From Bacteroidales bacterium (GTDB lineage: Bacteria; Bacteroidota; Bacteroidia; Bacteroidales; Muribaculaceae), in NCBI GenBank assembly GCA_900766975.1, contig CAAFXO010000061.1:1-46824 (forward strand): a stretch of DNA of 46,824 nt, read 5' to 3'. The notes beneath the pieces were generated by a model. The model was not told the origin of the DNA and made no database searches. It saw only the letters and a list, made by a program, of their open reading frames with translations. Below are positions 33,578-41,506 of the stretch, piece after piece. The translations under genes were made by a program, and so were the position numbers. The stretch's first letter is position 1. Every line of letters begins with the position of its first letter.

Positions 33578-36010
33578 ATGTTTAAGAAATTCGTTTTGTT
33601 TGTTGCCGGCGTTGCCATCTTTCTTGGAGCATCCGCCGCACCAATCACTCCGCAGCAAGCCCTTGACCGTCTCCAATCCAACGGCCCCGCTAAGGCTCGC
33701 TCTACTATGAATGCCGGCCTTGAGTTGGCTTATACTGCAAATACCCCCGCCGGTAATCCTTCTGCTTACCTGTTTATCCCCCAAGACCAAAAGGGATATG
33801 TGATCCTCGCAGCCGATGACTCCGCTCAGCCTATCCTTGGCTATTCCGATTCGGCTCAAATCGATGTCAACAATCTCCCCGCTGCTTTCTCTTGGTGGAT
33901 CTCTGAATATGGTCGCCATATCGATTATCTAAATCAGAACGGCGGCGCAAATAATTCCGCTCCTATGTTTGTGCCGGATCGTGAACCTATCCTGCCCCTC
34001 CTTACGACTAAATGGGGACAAGATGCTCCCTACAACGGCATGACTCCTATCATTGGTAATGTGCAGAGTCCCACAGGTTGCGCTGCTACTTCTTTTGCTC
34101 AGGTCCTGAATTATTTCAAGTATCCTGAGAAGGGTACAGGATACCTGAAATATACCAGCAATGGCAAGACTTACGTGCTCAACCTCGAGAAGACTCCGTT
34201 CGACTGGGAGAATATGCTTGATGATTATTCTTCTACAAGTTATAACGATACTCAGGCCGATGCCGTGGCTTACCTGATGAAGGCTTGCGGTTATTCTATC
34301 GAAATGATGTATGGCACTTACGCATCCGGTGCTCAAAGTTTCAAGATGGGTAAGGCGCTTATCAATAACTTCAGCTATGACCCCAGCATAATTTATGCCG
34401 ACCGTAATGATTATTGCTATGACGTCTGGTTTGATATGGTATACAACAATATCAAGAACATCGGCCCTGTGATCTATAATGGTACTTCGATCGATGGCGG
34501 TCACTCTTTCGTTTGCGACGGTTATGACGGCGAGGGGTATTTCCATATCAACTGGGGTTGGGATGGTCTCTCTGATGGATATTTCCTCCTCGATGCTCTA
34601 AACCCCGATGCTCAAGGCACAGGCGGATCTGCCGCTGAAGGTGGCTTCAACTACAGCCAGGATGCTTACTTTGGCATCCAACCCAAGACCGACAATCCCA
34701 ACACTTCTTATGGTAATATCACCGTTTATGGTTCTCTCTCAGCCTCTCTCAATGGCTCTAATGTCGAGATCGGTGCTATCAATGGAAGCTATTATACCGG
34801 ATGGGTGAACTGCAATTTCAAAGAACTTAATTGTCGTATTGCAGGCCTTATTCAGAAGGCTGACGGCTCCGGCGATATGATTCAAACTGATGCCACTATC
34901 TCTGGCTCCAGCCAGATCAATCTTGATGTTTACAACTTCCTCAGCTCCGCTTACCGTATCTCTGTAGTTATCCCCTCTAACCTCGCCAACGGCGAATATA
35001 AGGTATATCCCGCTTGCAAGGACCTCGATATCGAGGGTGCTCCCTACCGGCCTTTCATCACTCGAAATGGTGTCGCCAACTATATCCTCCTTACTGTCAA
35101 CAATGGCTCTTATTCCGTTACTGCCGTCAGTGATGACATACTTGCTTTCGACAGCGCTACTTTCGGGTCTCCTCTATATTATGGCAGAAATGCTCTCCTT
35201 AATATTAAGGTAACTAACAATACTAATACCCAGCTCACCAAGTGCTTCTATCCCGCTCTCGCCGATGAAAATATGATCCAATATAAGGCGGATTATCAAC
35301 TTATCACTGTCAATCCCGGTGAGACTGTAGAAAAAGCTGCTGTGGTCAGATTCCTCGCTGTCGATGGTGCAACTAACCTTCAGGCTGATAGCTATACCCT
35401 CTATCTCTATGACGCAGATAGCAACAGGGTGTTGTTTACCGGTGATGAATGCTCCATGGAGTCTACTGCTGCCGGTTATTCTCTCGTCCTCGACGAGTTC
35501 GTGGTCGACGGTACTTTCTCTCAGCAAGACAAGACTGTCGGTTCGCGCACTTTCAAGAATGTGTATATCATCGATTCTGCCGAAGATTTCGATATCTTCT
35601 TGAAGTATCATGTCAGAACCGGATACTTCGATAGCAGTATGCACATTATGGCATCTCCATTCAATGCTGAGAAAAACTCTTTCGGCGCTGCTGAAGATTG
35701 GTATAAGGATAATCCATTCCTCGGCACCGGACTATACGACGAGGTATATCTCACAGTAGACTATGATTCTCTTGATAAAAATACTGTCTATTTGGCACGT
35801 GCCGCTTATATTCAGAACGGTCGTCATCAGCCGTTTGGTACTCTCTACTTCGGTTTCCCCGAGGGTGCCGGTGTTAATGACATTTTCGTTGACAAGGCTA
35901 TTGACACTCCTGTTTACTACTCACTCCAAGGCCTTCGCCTCGATGCTCCCGCCAAGGGTCAAGTAGTGATTCGTAAGTCCGGCGACAAGATCGAAAAGAT
36001 TATATTCTAA
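33578..36010 (+). CDS. Secreted C10 (streptopain-like) cysteine protease with LQG-type C-terminal domain
   Basis: A papain-fold cysteine protease of family C10, 810 aa. Signal peptide (FVLFVAGVAIFLGASA), then an N-terminal inhibitory prodomain, then the catalytic domain: LLTTKWGQDAPYNG, Cys168 in SPTGCAATSFAQVLNYF, and His309 in GGHSFVCDGYDGEGYFHINWGWDG. Residues about 380-760 are beta-rich adhesion-like domains. The end, PVYYSLQGLRLDAPAKGQV followed by VIRKSGDKIEKIIF, is a compact C-terminal domain shared with the protein at 36438 and consistent with T9SS sorting. C10 proteases such as streptopain and interpain cleave host proteins and are made as zymogens. It sits just after susCD. Confidence 0.93.
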   Translation: MFKKFVLFVAGVAIFLGASAAPITPQQALDRLQSNGPAKARSTMNAGLELAYTANTPAGNPSAYLFIPQDQKGYVILAADDSAQPILGYSDSAQIDVNNLPAAFSWWISEYGRHIDYLNQNGGANNSAPMFVPDREPILPLLTTKWGQDAPYNGMTPIIGNVQSPTGCAATSFAQVLNYFKYPEKGTGYLKYTSNGKTYVLNLEKTPFDWENMLDDYSSTSYNDTQADAVAYLMKACGYSIEMMYGTYASGAQSFKMGKALINNFSYDPSIIYADRNDYCYDVWFDMVYNNIKNIGPVIYNGTSIDGGHSFVCDGYDGEGYFHINWGWDGLSDGYFLLDALNPDAQGTGGSAAEGGFNYSQDAYFGIQPKTDNPNTSYGNITVYGSLSASLNGSNVEIGAINGSYYTGWVNCNFKELNCRIAGLIQKADGSGDMIQTDATISGSSQINLDVYNFLSSAYRISVVIPSNLANGEYKVYPACKDLDIEGAPYRPFITRNGVANYILLTVNNGSYSVTAVSDDILAFDSATFGSPLYYGRNALLNIKVTNNTNTQLTKCFYPALADENMIQYKADYQLITVNPGETVEKAAVVRFLAVDGATNLQADSYTLYLYDADSNRVLFTGDECSMESTAAGYSLVLDEFVVDGTFSQQDKTVGSRTFKNVYIIDSAEDFDIFLKYHVRTGYFDSSMHIMASPFNAEKNSFGAAEDWYKDNPFLGTGLYDEVYLTVDYDSLDKNTVYLARAAYIQNGRHQPFGTLYFGFPEGAGVNDIFVDKAIDTPVYYSLQGLRLDAPAKGQVVIRKSGDKIEKIIF

Positions 36011-36028
36011 ATTTCCGCTGAAATCTAT

Positions 36029-36088
36029 CCCCACAAATAGAGAGGGTGTGCCGTAATTTGGTTCGGTACACCCTCTCTATTTGTGGGG
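36029..36088 (+). terminator. Long perfect hairpin after the C10 protease
   Basis: A 21-bp perfect stem (36029-36049 with 36068-36088) beginning CCCCACAAATAGAGAGG is extended by four pairs (one G-T) to 25 bp, with a loop of about 10 nt. It is 19 bp after the stop codon, where a terminator is expected, but there is no T-run on either strand, so termination is less certain than for the others. Confidence 0.6.
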
Positions 36089-36282
36089 GAAGAAGTGGTA
36101 ATGGATGCCTGATTTTAGATACTAAATTGATCCAATTTTTATATTATAGCTCTCTCTTATCTTTTTTTGTCCAAAATGAGCATTATTTTATCAAATAGGG
36201 TGCAAAAATAATATTAAGACATGTTTTATAGCATTTTTACCTCCTTTTTTCTGCAAAAATCATATTTTTTTTGTTAAAATGT

Positions 36283-36312
36283 TTTGTGGTTCAAATTTTT
36301 GTTGTACTTTTG
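36283..36312 (+). promoter_or_regulatory. Promoter of the secreted protein at 36438
   Basis: TTTG at 36283-36286, an 18-bp spacer and TACTTTTG at 36305-36312 match the Bacteroidetes consensus. The leader would be about 118 nt long. Confidence 0.65.
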
Positions 36313-36355
36313 CATTGTTCATTAGTTCATGGCGATTAATGGACTCTTTCTTTTA

Positions 36356-36381
36356 CCGGAGTTTGAGCCTTAAACTCTCGG
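36356..36381 (+). promoter_or_regulatory. Leader hairpin upstream of the secreted protein
   Basis: CCG plus GAGTTT (36356-36364) pairs with AAACTC and CGG (36372-36381) with a single bulged T and a 7-nt loop. It is within the untranslated leader and is not followed by a T-run, so an mRNA-stability or translation role is more likely than termination. This is inference from pairing alone. Confidence 0.4.
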
Positions 36382-36437
36382 ATCTGTTGAATCAAATCGA
36401 AAAATAAAACATTATATAACTCTAAATTTTTAATAGT

Positions 36438-37784
36438 ATGAAGAAGATTTACTTATCTTTAGTTGCTACTCTTATGGTTGGCGCTTCTGCTTCTGCTGCA
36501 ATCGTCGACGTTAAGGCTCTTCCTCTTGAGAGCAAAATCAACACTATTGAGGCTGTTCAGACTCTTGACAAGACTTCTGACATGTTCAAGGCTCCCGCCA
36601 AAGCTGCTGCTCAAGCTGACGCTCAGGGCATGAAGGCTTTCGATAGTTATTCTCGTTCAAGCTCTGCTCCCGGCGCTAAGACCGGTACTGTCAGCATCTC
36701 TTTCGTTAGCGATACTGAAGTTGAAATCATGGGTGTCTTCTACGATTTCAAAGTAAAGGGCACTTTCAACGCTTCTGAAGGTACTATCCAAATCCCGAAG
36801 CAGGAGCTCTTCCTCAACACTTACTACAACGAGTGGGTGACTCTCTATCCCCAATACCTCAATGTTAACGAGCAGGGTCAGATCGAAAGCGAAGATCACA
36901 TCGACTACATAACTCTCGTTTATTGCCCCAATGGTCTTCAGACTTCTGAAGGTGACACCGTTTACGAAAAGTGCTGGGTGGCTGATCCCTACGAGCAGAT
37001 CACTATCTCTATCGACTCTGTTGTTGACCAAGGTTCAGGTTGGGAATGGACTTATGGTAACGTCTTCGAGCCCCTTGACTATCGCTTCGGCGAAGGCACT
37101 GAGTTCGTTTTCGACACTGCTCAATGGGAAGATGCAGGTACTGCTACTATGGTGAAGGATGGCTGGCTCCTCGGCGACTCTGATCCTTACGATGTGCCCC
37201 TCTTGAAGAGCAAATCTAACGAAGGTCACTACCTTATGGTTGACCCCTTCGGTGTTAACACTCCCTACGCTAACATGAACGAAACTACTGACACCGGCTA
37301 TATCTACCTCAACCTTGAGAACCCCGGCTGCGCTCTCGTTCGTCCTTTCGTTGATGGTGGTTTCGAATGTTCTGAGTGGTCTAACGGTCACATGAACTTC
37401 ACTTCTGTCGAAGGTCAGAAGTACTATATCGAAGGTTATACTATTGATGAAATCATCGAAGAGGCTGAGTTCTTCGACAATCCTCTTGCTACTTATGATG
37501 CTTCTACCGGTATCGTTGACCTCCCCCTCTGCCGCATTTGCTTCATCTATGCTTACAACAACCCCGACCAATGGGTAGATAGCCAAACTAAAGAGCCTCT
37601 CGAGATGGCCGGTCAAGTTAAGCTTAACCTCGGCGAAGGTGCTGTCAACAACATCATCGACGACAATGCTGCTGCCGCTAAGCGCTTCTTCAACCTCCAG
37701 GGTATCGAAATCAACGCTCCTGAAGCTGGTGAAGTTGTTATCGTAAAACAAGGCAACAAGACTTCTAAGGTTGTCGTTAAGTAA
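36438..37784 (+). CDS. Secreted protein with LQG-type C-terminal domain, function unknown
   Basis: A 448-aa exported protein (signal IYLSLVATLMVGASASAA). The N-terminal linker is Ala/Lys/Asp-rich (FKAPAKAAAQADAQG). The body is acidic and beta-rich with many Tyr and Trp and shows no catalytic motif I recognise. The C-terminus, RFFNLQGIEINAPEAG followed by EVVIVKQGNKTSKVVVK, aligns with the end of the preceding C10 protease (xYxLQGxxxxAPxxGxVVIxKxGxK). Codon use is strongly biased to GCT, TCT, AAC and GAA, unlike the neighbouring housekeeping genes, suggesting very high expression. It has its own promoter and terminator. A surface or extracellular protein carried by T9SS is inferred. Confidence 0.8.
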   Translation: MKKIYLSLVATLMVGASASAAIVDVKALPLESKINTIEAVQTLDKTSDMFKAPAKAAAQADAQGMKAFDSYSRSSSAPGAKTGTVSISFVSDTEVEIMGVFYDFKVKGTFNASEGTIQIPKQELFLNTYYNEWVTLYPQYLNVNEQGQIESEDHIDYITLVYCPNGLQTSEGDTVYEKCWVADPYEQITISIDSVVDQGSGWEWTYGNVFEPLDYRFGEGTEFVFDTAQWEDAGTATMVKDGWLLGDSDPYDVPLLKSKSNEGHYLMVDPFGVNTPYANMNETTDTGYIYLNLENPGCALVRPFVDGGFECSEWSNGHMNFTSVEGQKYYIEGYTIDEIIEEAEFFDNPLATYDASTGIVDLPLCRICFIYAYNNPDQWVDSQTKEPLEMAGQVKLNLGEGAVNNIIDDNAAAAKRFFNLQGIEINAPEAGEVVIVKQGNKTSKVVVK

Positions 37785-37819
37785 TTAACCACACTTAGAT
37801 TTCATCAGATCTAATTATA

Positions 37820-37849
37820 AAGGGTGTGTCATCTCTATGGCACACCCTT
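37820..37849 (+). terminator. Terminator-like hairpin after the secreted protein gene
   Basis: 9-bp stem AAGGGTGTG (37820-37828) and CACACCCTT (37841-37849) with a 12-nt loop, followed by ATTAATAAAT. The T-run is poor, but its position 35 bp after the stop fits a terminator. Confidence 0.65.
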
Positions 37850-37902
37850 ATTAATAAATCTAACCATCTCCCTTTAGTCACCATTCTTTAGTCTTTCTTC
37901 CC

Positions 37903-38409
37903 ATGAAAAAGTTCTTCTTCTTCTTTTTAGCCCCTTTGGCTCTCCTCCTCTCTTCATGCACCGAGCGTAACACTCTTACTATCTCTGTGCCAACTTCCGC
38001 TCCCTCTTCGATCGTTTCTTCCAAACTCAATAATCCACCTCTCTCCATGATCCGCAAGGCTTCAATCTTCAAAATGGACGATAAGTATGCCCATAATGTC
38101 GTGGTTTGTCTCGACTATGCCGGCAATCTCTCATATTACCCCGCTCCCTCCGACCTCAACGCTAACTCAGCTCCTCTCAAACTCGCCAATGGATGGTGGC
38201 TCAATCGCCAAGGCTTCGGCGCCGGCGCTCAGGTGACTTCTTTCACCTACGAGCAGTATCGCAATCTCGATCACACCCCATCCCATCAAGAGATCCTTAA
38301 CGCTATCATCCCCGATGCTGTTATCTCCGATCTCCAATCCCTCCCCATCTCCCACTCCCAAGCTCTATCTCTCCCCATTGACCAACTTATCACCTACCTC
38401 CCCAAATAA
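37903..38409 (+). CDS. Small lipoprotein of unknown function
   Basis: A 168-aa lipoprotein: MKKFFFFFLAPLALLLSSC gives the lipobox LLSSC with Cys19. The mature part contains SMIRKASIFKMDDKYAHNVVVCLDYAG and GWWLNRQGFGAG and is Pro/Ser-rich, with no known domain. It is expected on the outer membrane. It is 120 bp after the previous gene's stop and 65 bp before the thioesterase gene. Confidence 0.7.
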   Translation: MKKFFFFFLAPLALLLSSCTERNTLTISVPTSAPSSIVSSKLNNPPLSMIRKASIFKMDDKYAHNVVVCLDYAGNLSYYPAPSDLNANSAPLKLANGWWLNRQGFGAGAQVTSFTYEQYRNLDHTPSHQEILNAIIPDAVISDLQSLPISHSQALSLPIDQLITYLPK

Positions 38410-38441
38410 AACAAGAAACAGGTATTTCTATTATCTATTAT

Positions 38442-38462
38442 CTAATAACTAATAACTAATAA
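38442..38462 (+). repeat. Heptamer tandem repeat before the thioesterase gene
   Basis: Three head-to-tail CTAATAA units, preceded by related TATCTAT and TATCTAA, ending 11 bp before the ATG at 38474. Like the CAATAAC repeats it places TAA in all frames. Confidence 0.75.
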
Positions 38463-38473
38463 CTTAAAATCGC

Positions 38474-39301
38474 ATGACTCGCGAGTTCAAACAAGATTTC
38501 TTCCTCTCGGCAAGCGAGACCAATGCCGAGCAGGAGATCTCTCTCCCTCTACTTACTTCTAAAATCATCGACATTGCTACTGCCCATGCCAATTCCCTCG
38601 GCATCGGCAACCCCTCGATGCAGAGCCTCGGTTGCGGTTGGGTCCTCTCTCGTATCGCTATCGAGATGTTCCGTTATCCGGCGGTAAACCAAATTTATTC
38701 TCTCACCACATGGGTCGAATCCTGGAATCGTCACTTCTCTGTCCGCAATTTCATGATCTCCGACCAATACGGTGAGCCGATCGGCTATGCATCTTCCGTA
38801 TGGATGGTTCTGAACTTTAATACTCGTGAGAATTTTGGCCTCTCTCATCTCTCCATCCCGGCAGATATCATCTCCGATCATCCCTGTCCTATTGCCAAAT
38901 TCGGCAGACATCCGAATATTGTCGTTGATCCTCAAGATGAAGAACTCCCTCGTGGCGTCGTGAAAGCCACCATACCCCCGGTGGAATATACCTTCAACTA
39001 TTGCGATCTCGACTTCTATCGCCATGTCAACACCGTGAGATATGTCAGCCTCCTGCTCAATACTTTCACCCTCGAGGAGATGGATAAAACACAAATAGAG
39101 CGCCTCGAGATGGCATTTATGCACGAATCCCACTACGGCGAACGAGTAACCCTCCTTCGCGCCGACGAAGAGATCCAAACAGAAGAGGGTAACATCGGCA
39201 TCCAATCCCACTTCACCCTAACCCCGGCGACCCCCGGAGCCACCACCTATCTCTCAGCCAAAATAACAAGACGCCCAAGACCCAACCCCCTATTATTCTA
39301 A
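38474..39301 (+). CDS. Acyl-ACP thioesterase
   Basis: Releases fatty acids from acyl carrier protein; 275 aa, cytoplasmic, two hot-dog folds. Family signatures visible: HANSLGIGNPSMQSLGCGWVLSRIAIEMFRYP in the first fold (with WVLSR), WVESWNRHFSVRNFMISD, and in the second fold EYTFNYCDLDFYRHVNTVRYVSLLL, where D-x-N/H residues of the active site lie. The length agrees with bacterial members of the FatA/FatB-related family. The neighbours do not point to a pathway. Confidence 0.88.
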   Translation: MTREFKQDFFLSASETNAEQEISLPLLTSKIIDIATAHANSLGIGNPSMQSLGCGWVLSRIAIEMFRYPAVNQIYSLTTWVESWNRHFSVRNFMISDQYGEPIGYASSVWMVLNFNTRENFGLSHLSIPADIISDHPCPIAKFGRHPNIVVDPQDEELPRGVVKATIPPVEYTFNYCDLDFYRHVNTVRYVSLLLNTFTLEEMDKTQIERLEMAFMHESHYGERVTLLRADEEIQTEEGNIGIQSHFTLTPATPGATTYLSAKITRRPRPNPLLF

Positions 39302-39351
39302 TTCTTTGCGGTGTAAAAAAATACGCATAATCAAAATAGCTACTAATATAA

Positions 39352-40131
39352 ATGAAAACAAGTTTCTATTTCGTGCTCTGGATCATGATATATCCTCTGC
39401 TTGAGTGGATGGGCATCGGCACGGAGGGTAACCAGTCGTTTATCATTGCTTTAATAGCGATTTTCGGCATCTCTTATCTGATATCTCGCCTTATGCCTGC
39501 GACTATCCATTATGAGAAAGTGACTCATGCTGCTCCTTATTATGAGGATGTGTTCACCGGCAATGTCCCATTCTTCATGCATCGCATCAAGCGTGAGATG
39601 ATCCTGGAGATTGTGACTTCCATATATTTCCTCGCTGCGACTTTCTGCATCGCTTGGGTATCCTTTGCCAATTTGTCGCCCGACTGGTTCTCTTTGGCAT
39701 TGTTCGGCTTGTTTACCTATCAAGCCATCTATCGCAGCTATAAGCACTACCAGGTATACTCTTCACTCCGAGAGAATCCCACTCCGGAGCAATGCGCTGA
39801 GGTGCTCCAAAACTCTTTTGGCACTGATCCTGAGGAATATTGCCAACAGCGTATGTACAATACATACGAGGAGATGTTGCCACCCCGTCCGAAGTATTAC
39901 ACCCTCTTCCGTGTAGTCTCTTCGGTGTTCGCCGTCGCTGCGCTCCTTCTCGGCTTGGCTAACATTGTCTTGGCGCTCGTCTACATCTTCGATTCGTCGA
40001 TAGCCGCCACATCTGCCGCCATCGTGTTCCTTCTATATGGCTCGCTGGCAGCCTACTACGGCATCCACGACCTCGTCGAGATAATAACCTCCAAGCCCAA
40101 AGCCAAAACAATAATCGGTAAAAAACAATAA
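39352..40131 (+). CDS. Integral membrane protein of unknown function
   Basis: A 259-aa protein with four or more membrane segments: FYFVLWIMIYPLLEWMGI, FIIALIAIFGISYLISRL, ILEIVTSIYFLAATFCIAWV with a short partner after it, and two near the C-terminus (VFAVAALLLGLANIVLALVYIF, AIVFLLYGSLAAYYGIHDLV). A soluble helical loop of about 70 residues with CAEVLQNSFGTDPEEYCQQ lies in between. I do not recognise the family. It is 13 bp upstream of the SanA-like gene and is probably co-transcribed with it. Confidence 0.7.
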   Translation: MKTSFYFVLWIMIYPLLEWMGIGTEGNQSFIIALIAIFGISYLISRLMPATIHYEKVTHAAPYYEDVFTGNVPFFMHRIKREMILEIVTSIYFLAATFCIAWVSFANLSPDWFSLALFGLFTYQAIYRSYKHYQVYSSLRENPTPEQCAEVLQNSFGTDPEEYCQQRMYNTYEEMLPPRPKYYTLFRVVSSVFAVAALLLGLANIVLALVYIFDSSIAATSAAIVFLLYGSLAAYYGIHDLVEIITSKPKAKTIIGKKQ

Positions 40132-40144
40132 TAATAATCGCTTT

Positions 40145-40768
40145 ATGAAGATATTTAAAAGACTTCTATGGTGGCTCGTCGGTGGGGTAGTGCTCTGCCT
40201 TGCCCTGCTCTTCGGCTGCAACTTCGCTGTGTCCAACTATTCCAAGGAGAAGACTACTTCCGATATCGACCAAGTGAAGCCGGTGGAGTATGGTTTGCTG
40301 CTCGGCACTACTCCTCATACTCGCTATACAAGATTGAAAAATTACTTCTTCGTTTATCGCATCAACGCGGCGGAAGACCTCTACAAGTCCGGTAAGGTCA
40401 AAAAGATCCTTATAAGCGGAGATCAGAACAGTCTCGACGGCATAAACGAAGTCGAGTGTATGAGAGACTCCCTCGTGGCTCACGGTGTCAATGTCGCAGA
40501 CATTGTTCTCGACGGCGAGGGATATAGCACGATCGAATCGGTGGAAAATGCCATAGAGAAATATCACATCAACACCTTCATCGTAATCTCCCAGCGATTC
40601 CAAAACGAGCGTGCCATCTATCTCGCCGAGCACCTTGACATCGAGGCTCACGACATCACCGGCTTCAACGCCGCCGACCCCACAGCCTTGCAAGCCGCAA
40701 AAACCTACGCCCGAGAATACCTCGCCCGCGTAAAAGTATTCAAAGACCTAATCACCCACAAAAAATAA
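40145..40768 (+). CDS. SanA/YdcF-family (DUF218) membrane-anchored protein
   Basis: A 207-aa protein with one N-terminal membrane anchor (LLWWLVGGVVLCLALLFGC) and a DUF218 domain on the outer side of the inner membrane. Family motifs: YGLLLGTTP, NYFFVYRINAAEDLYKSGKVKKILISGDQ, and NTFIVISQRFQNERAIYLAEH. In E. coli SanA affects envelope permeability and vancomycin resistance; the molecular activity is unclear. It ends at a strong hairpin, and it is the last gene before a region of gene decay. Confidence 0.87.
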   Translation: MKIFKRLLWWLVGGVVLCLALLFGCNFAVSNYSKEKTTSDIDQVKPVEYGLLLGTTPHTRYTRLKNYFFVYRINAAEDLYKSGKVKKILISGDQNSLDGINEVECMRDSLVAHGVNVADIVLDGEGYSTIESVENAIEKYHINTFIVISQRFQNERAIYLAEHLDIEAHDITGFNAADPTALQAAKTYAREYLARVKVFKDLITHKK

Positions 40769-40774
40769 CAACCT

Positions 40775-40818
40775 CCCGCCCCTTTTTCTCCTCATAAAGT
40801 AGGAGAAAAAGGGACGGG
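40775..40818 (+). terminator. Terminator hairpin after the SanA-like gene
   Basis: An 18-bp stem with one mismatch: CCCGCCCCTTTTTCTCCT (40775-40792) with AGGAGAAAAAGGGACGGG (40801-40818), 8-nt loop. It is 6 bp after the stop. It has no long T-run afterward. Confidence 0.65.
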
Positions 40819-40828
40819 ATCCTTGCTG

Positions 40829-40913
40829 AAAATCTCAAAAAGGTGTATATTTGCGCTGTCAAAAATCTCAAAAAGGTGTAAAATCACCAAGTCAAAAATC
40901 TCAAAAAGGTGCA
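40829..40913 (+). repeat. Three 33-bp-spaced copies of AAAATCTCAAAAAGGTG
   Basis: Copies start at 40829, 40862 and 40895; the 19-bp core AAAATCTCAAAAAGGTGTA is identical in the first two and differs at one base in the third. The period of exactly 33 bp equals 11 codons. The first copy runs into TATATTTG, a match to the -7 promoter box, so the repeat lies where a promoter and leader would be. Confidence 0.8.
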
Positions 40914-41314
40914 AACAGCATGGTTTCGATGAAAAGGGTATTGTTTCATCTGAGATTTATCGAAATTTACTCTTCGGAAAATTAGAAGTAGATGAAGGAA
41001 TGATCATTGAGAACATCGTAGCACAAATGCTGACAGCCGCCGGCAATCAACTATTCTTCTACAGCAAAGCATCAGAGAAGGCGGATGATCGTATGGAACT
41101 TGATTTTCTCTTGCAAAAGGACAAAGTGACAAGTCGTCATAACATCCGGCCGATTGAAGTCAAAAGTGGCAAGAACTACACTCTCTCTTCCCTGACGAAG
41201 TGTATGAAGAAATTCGGAGAATATATAACTACACCTACCGTATTGCATACAGCCGACTACAAGGAAGAGGGAGGAATATCCTACCTCCCCATCTACATGA
41301 CACCCCTATTATAA
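40895..41314 (+). pseudogene. C-terminal remnant of a DUF4143-type AAA ATPase
   Basis: The reading frame from about 40910 encodes the C-terminal DUF4143 part of a family of Bacteroidales ATPases: GIVSSEIYRNLLFGKLEVDEGMIIENIVAQML, then ELDFLLQKDKVTSRHNIRPIEVKSGK and SYLPIYMTPLL. The preceding P-loop ATPase region (usually about 250 residues) is missing. The open frame continues back through the 33-bp repeats to a TTG at 40823, and no in-frame ATG precedes the domain; the first one is inside it (VDEGMIIE). This points to an internal deletion and a dead gene. An intact truncated protein cannot be excluded but lacks a sensible start. Confidence 0.75.
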
Positions 41315-41387
41315 CACCTCCCTCCCCACCCACTTAGACCAAATCCTCCCTTGGTCCTCAGCCGGGGTGGGGTAGGGGCTGACCTTT

Positions 41388-41437
41388 GTGAAGTTGCAGT
41401 AATTTGTTGTGACTTCACACTCTTTTTATTTTTTTGT
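41388..41437 (+). terminator. Possible terminator upstream of the sigma factor gene
   Basis: 7-bp stem GTGAAGT (41388-41394) with ACTTCAC (41412-41418), followed by a T-rich stretch (41421-41437). A second weaker hairpin (GACCAA with TTGGTC) lies just before it. The region 41315-41506 has no gene. Confidence 0.4.
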
Positions 41438-41506
41438 GTTGGGGGGTAATCATTTTGTTGCTTTGGTTGTCTTCTTAATAAACGATCTTCTAAGACTTTC
41501 TTAGTA

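Larger units (their letters stand above)
36011..36437 (+). other. Non-coding region between the C10 protease and the next secreted protein
   Basis: 427 bp, no credible gene. It holds a 25-bp hairpin, about 150 bp of AT-rich sequence without visible structure, a promoter, and a leader of about 120 nt with a hairpin of its own. Confidence 0.7.

Noticed and set aside
40829..40913. Possible CRISPR array with 33-bp spacing
   Set aside because: Only three units, spacers of 14 bp, no cas genes, and the period is a multiple of codons in line with a promoter/leader repeat.
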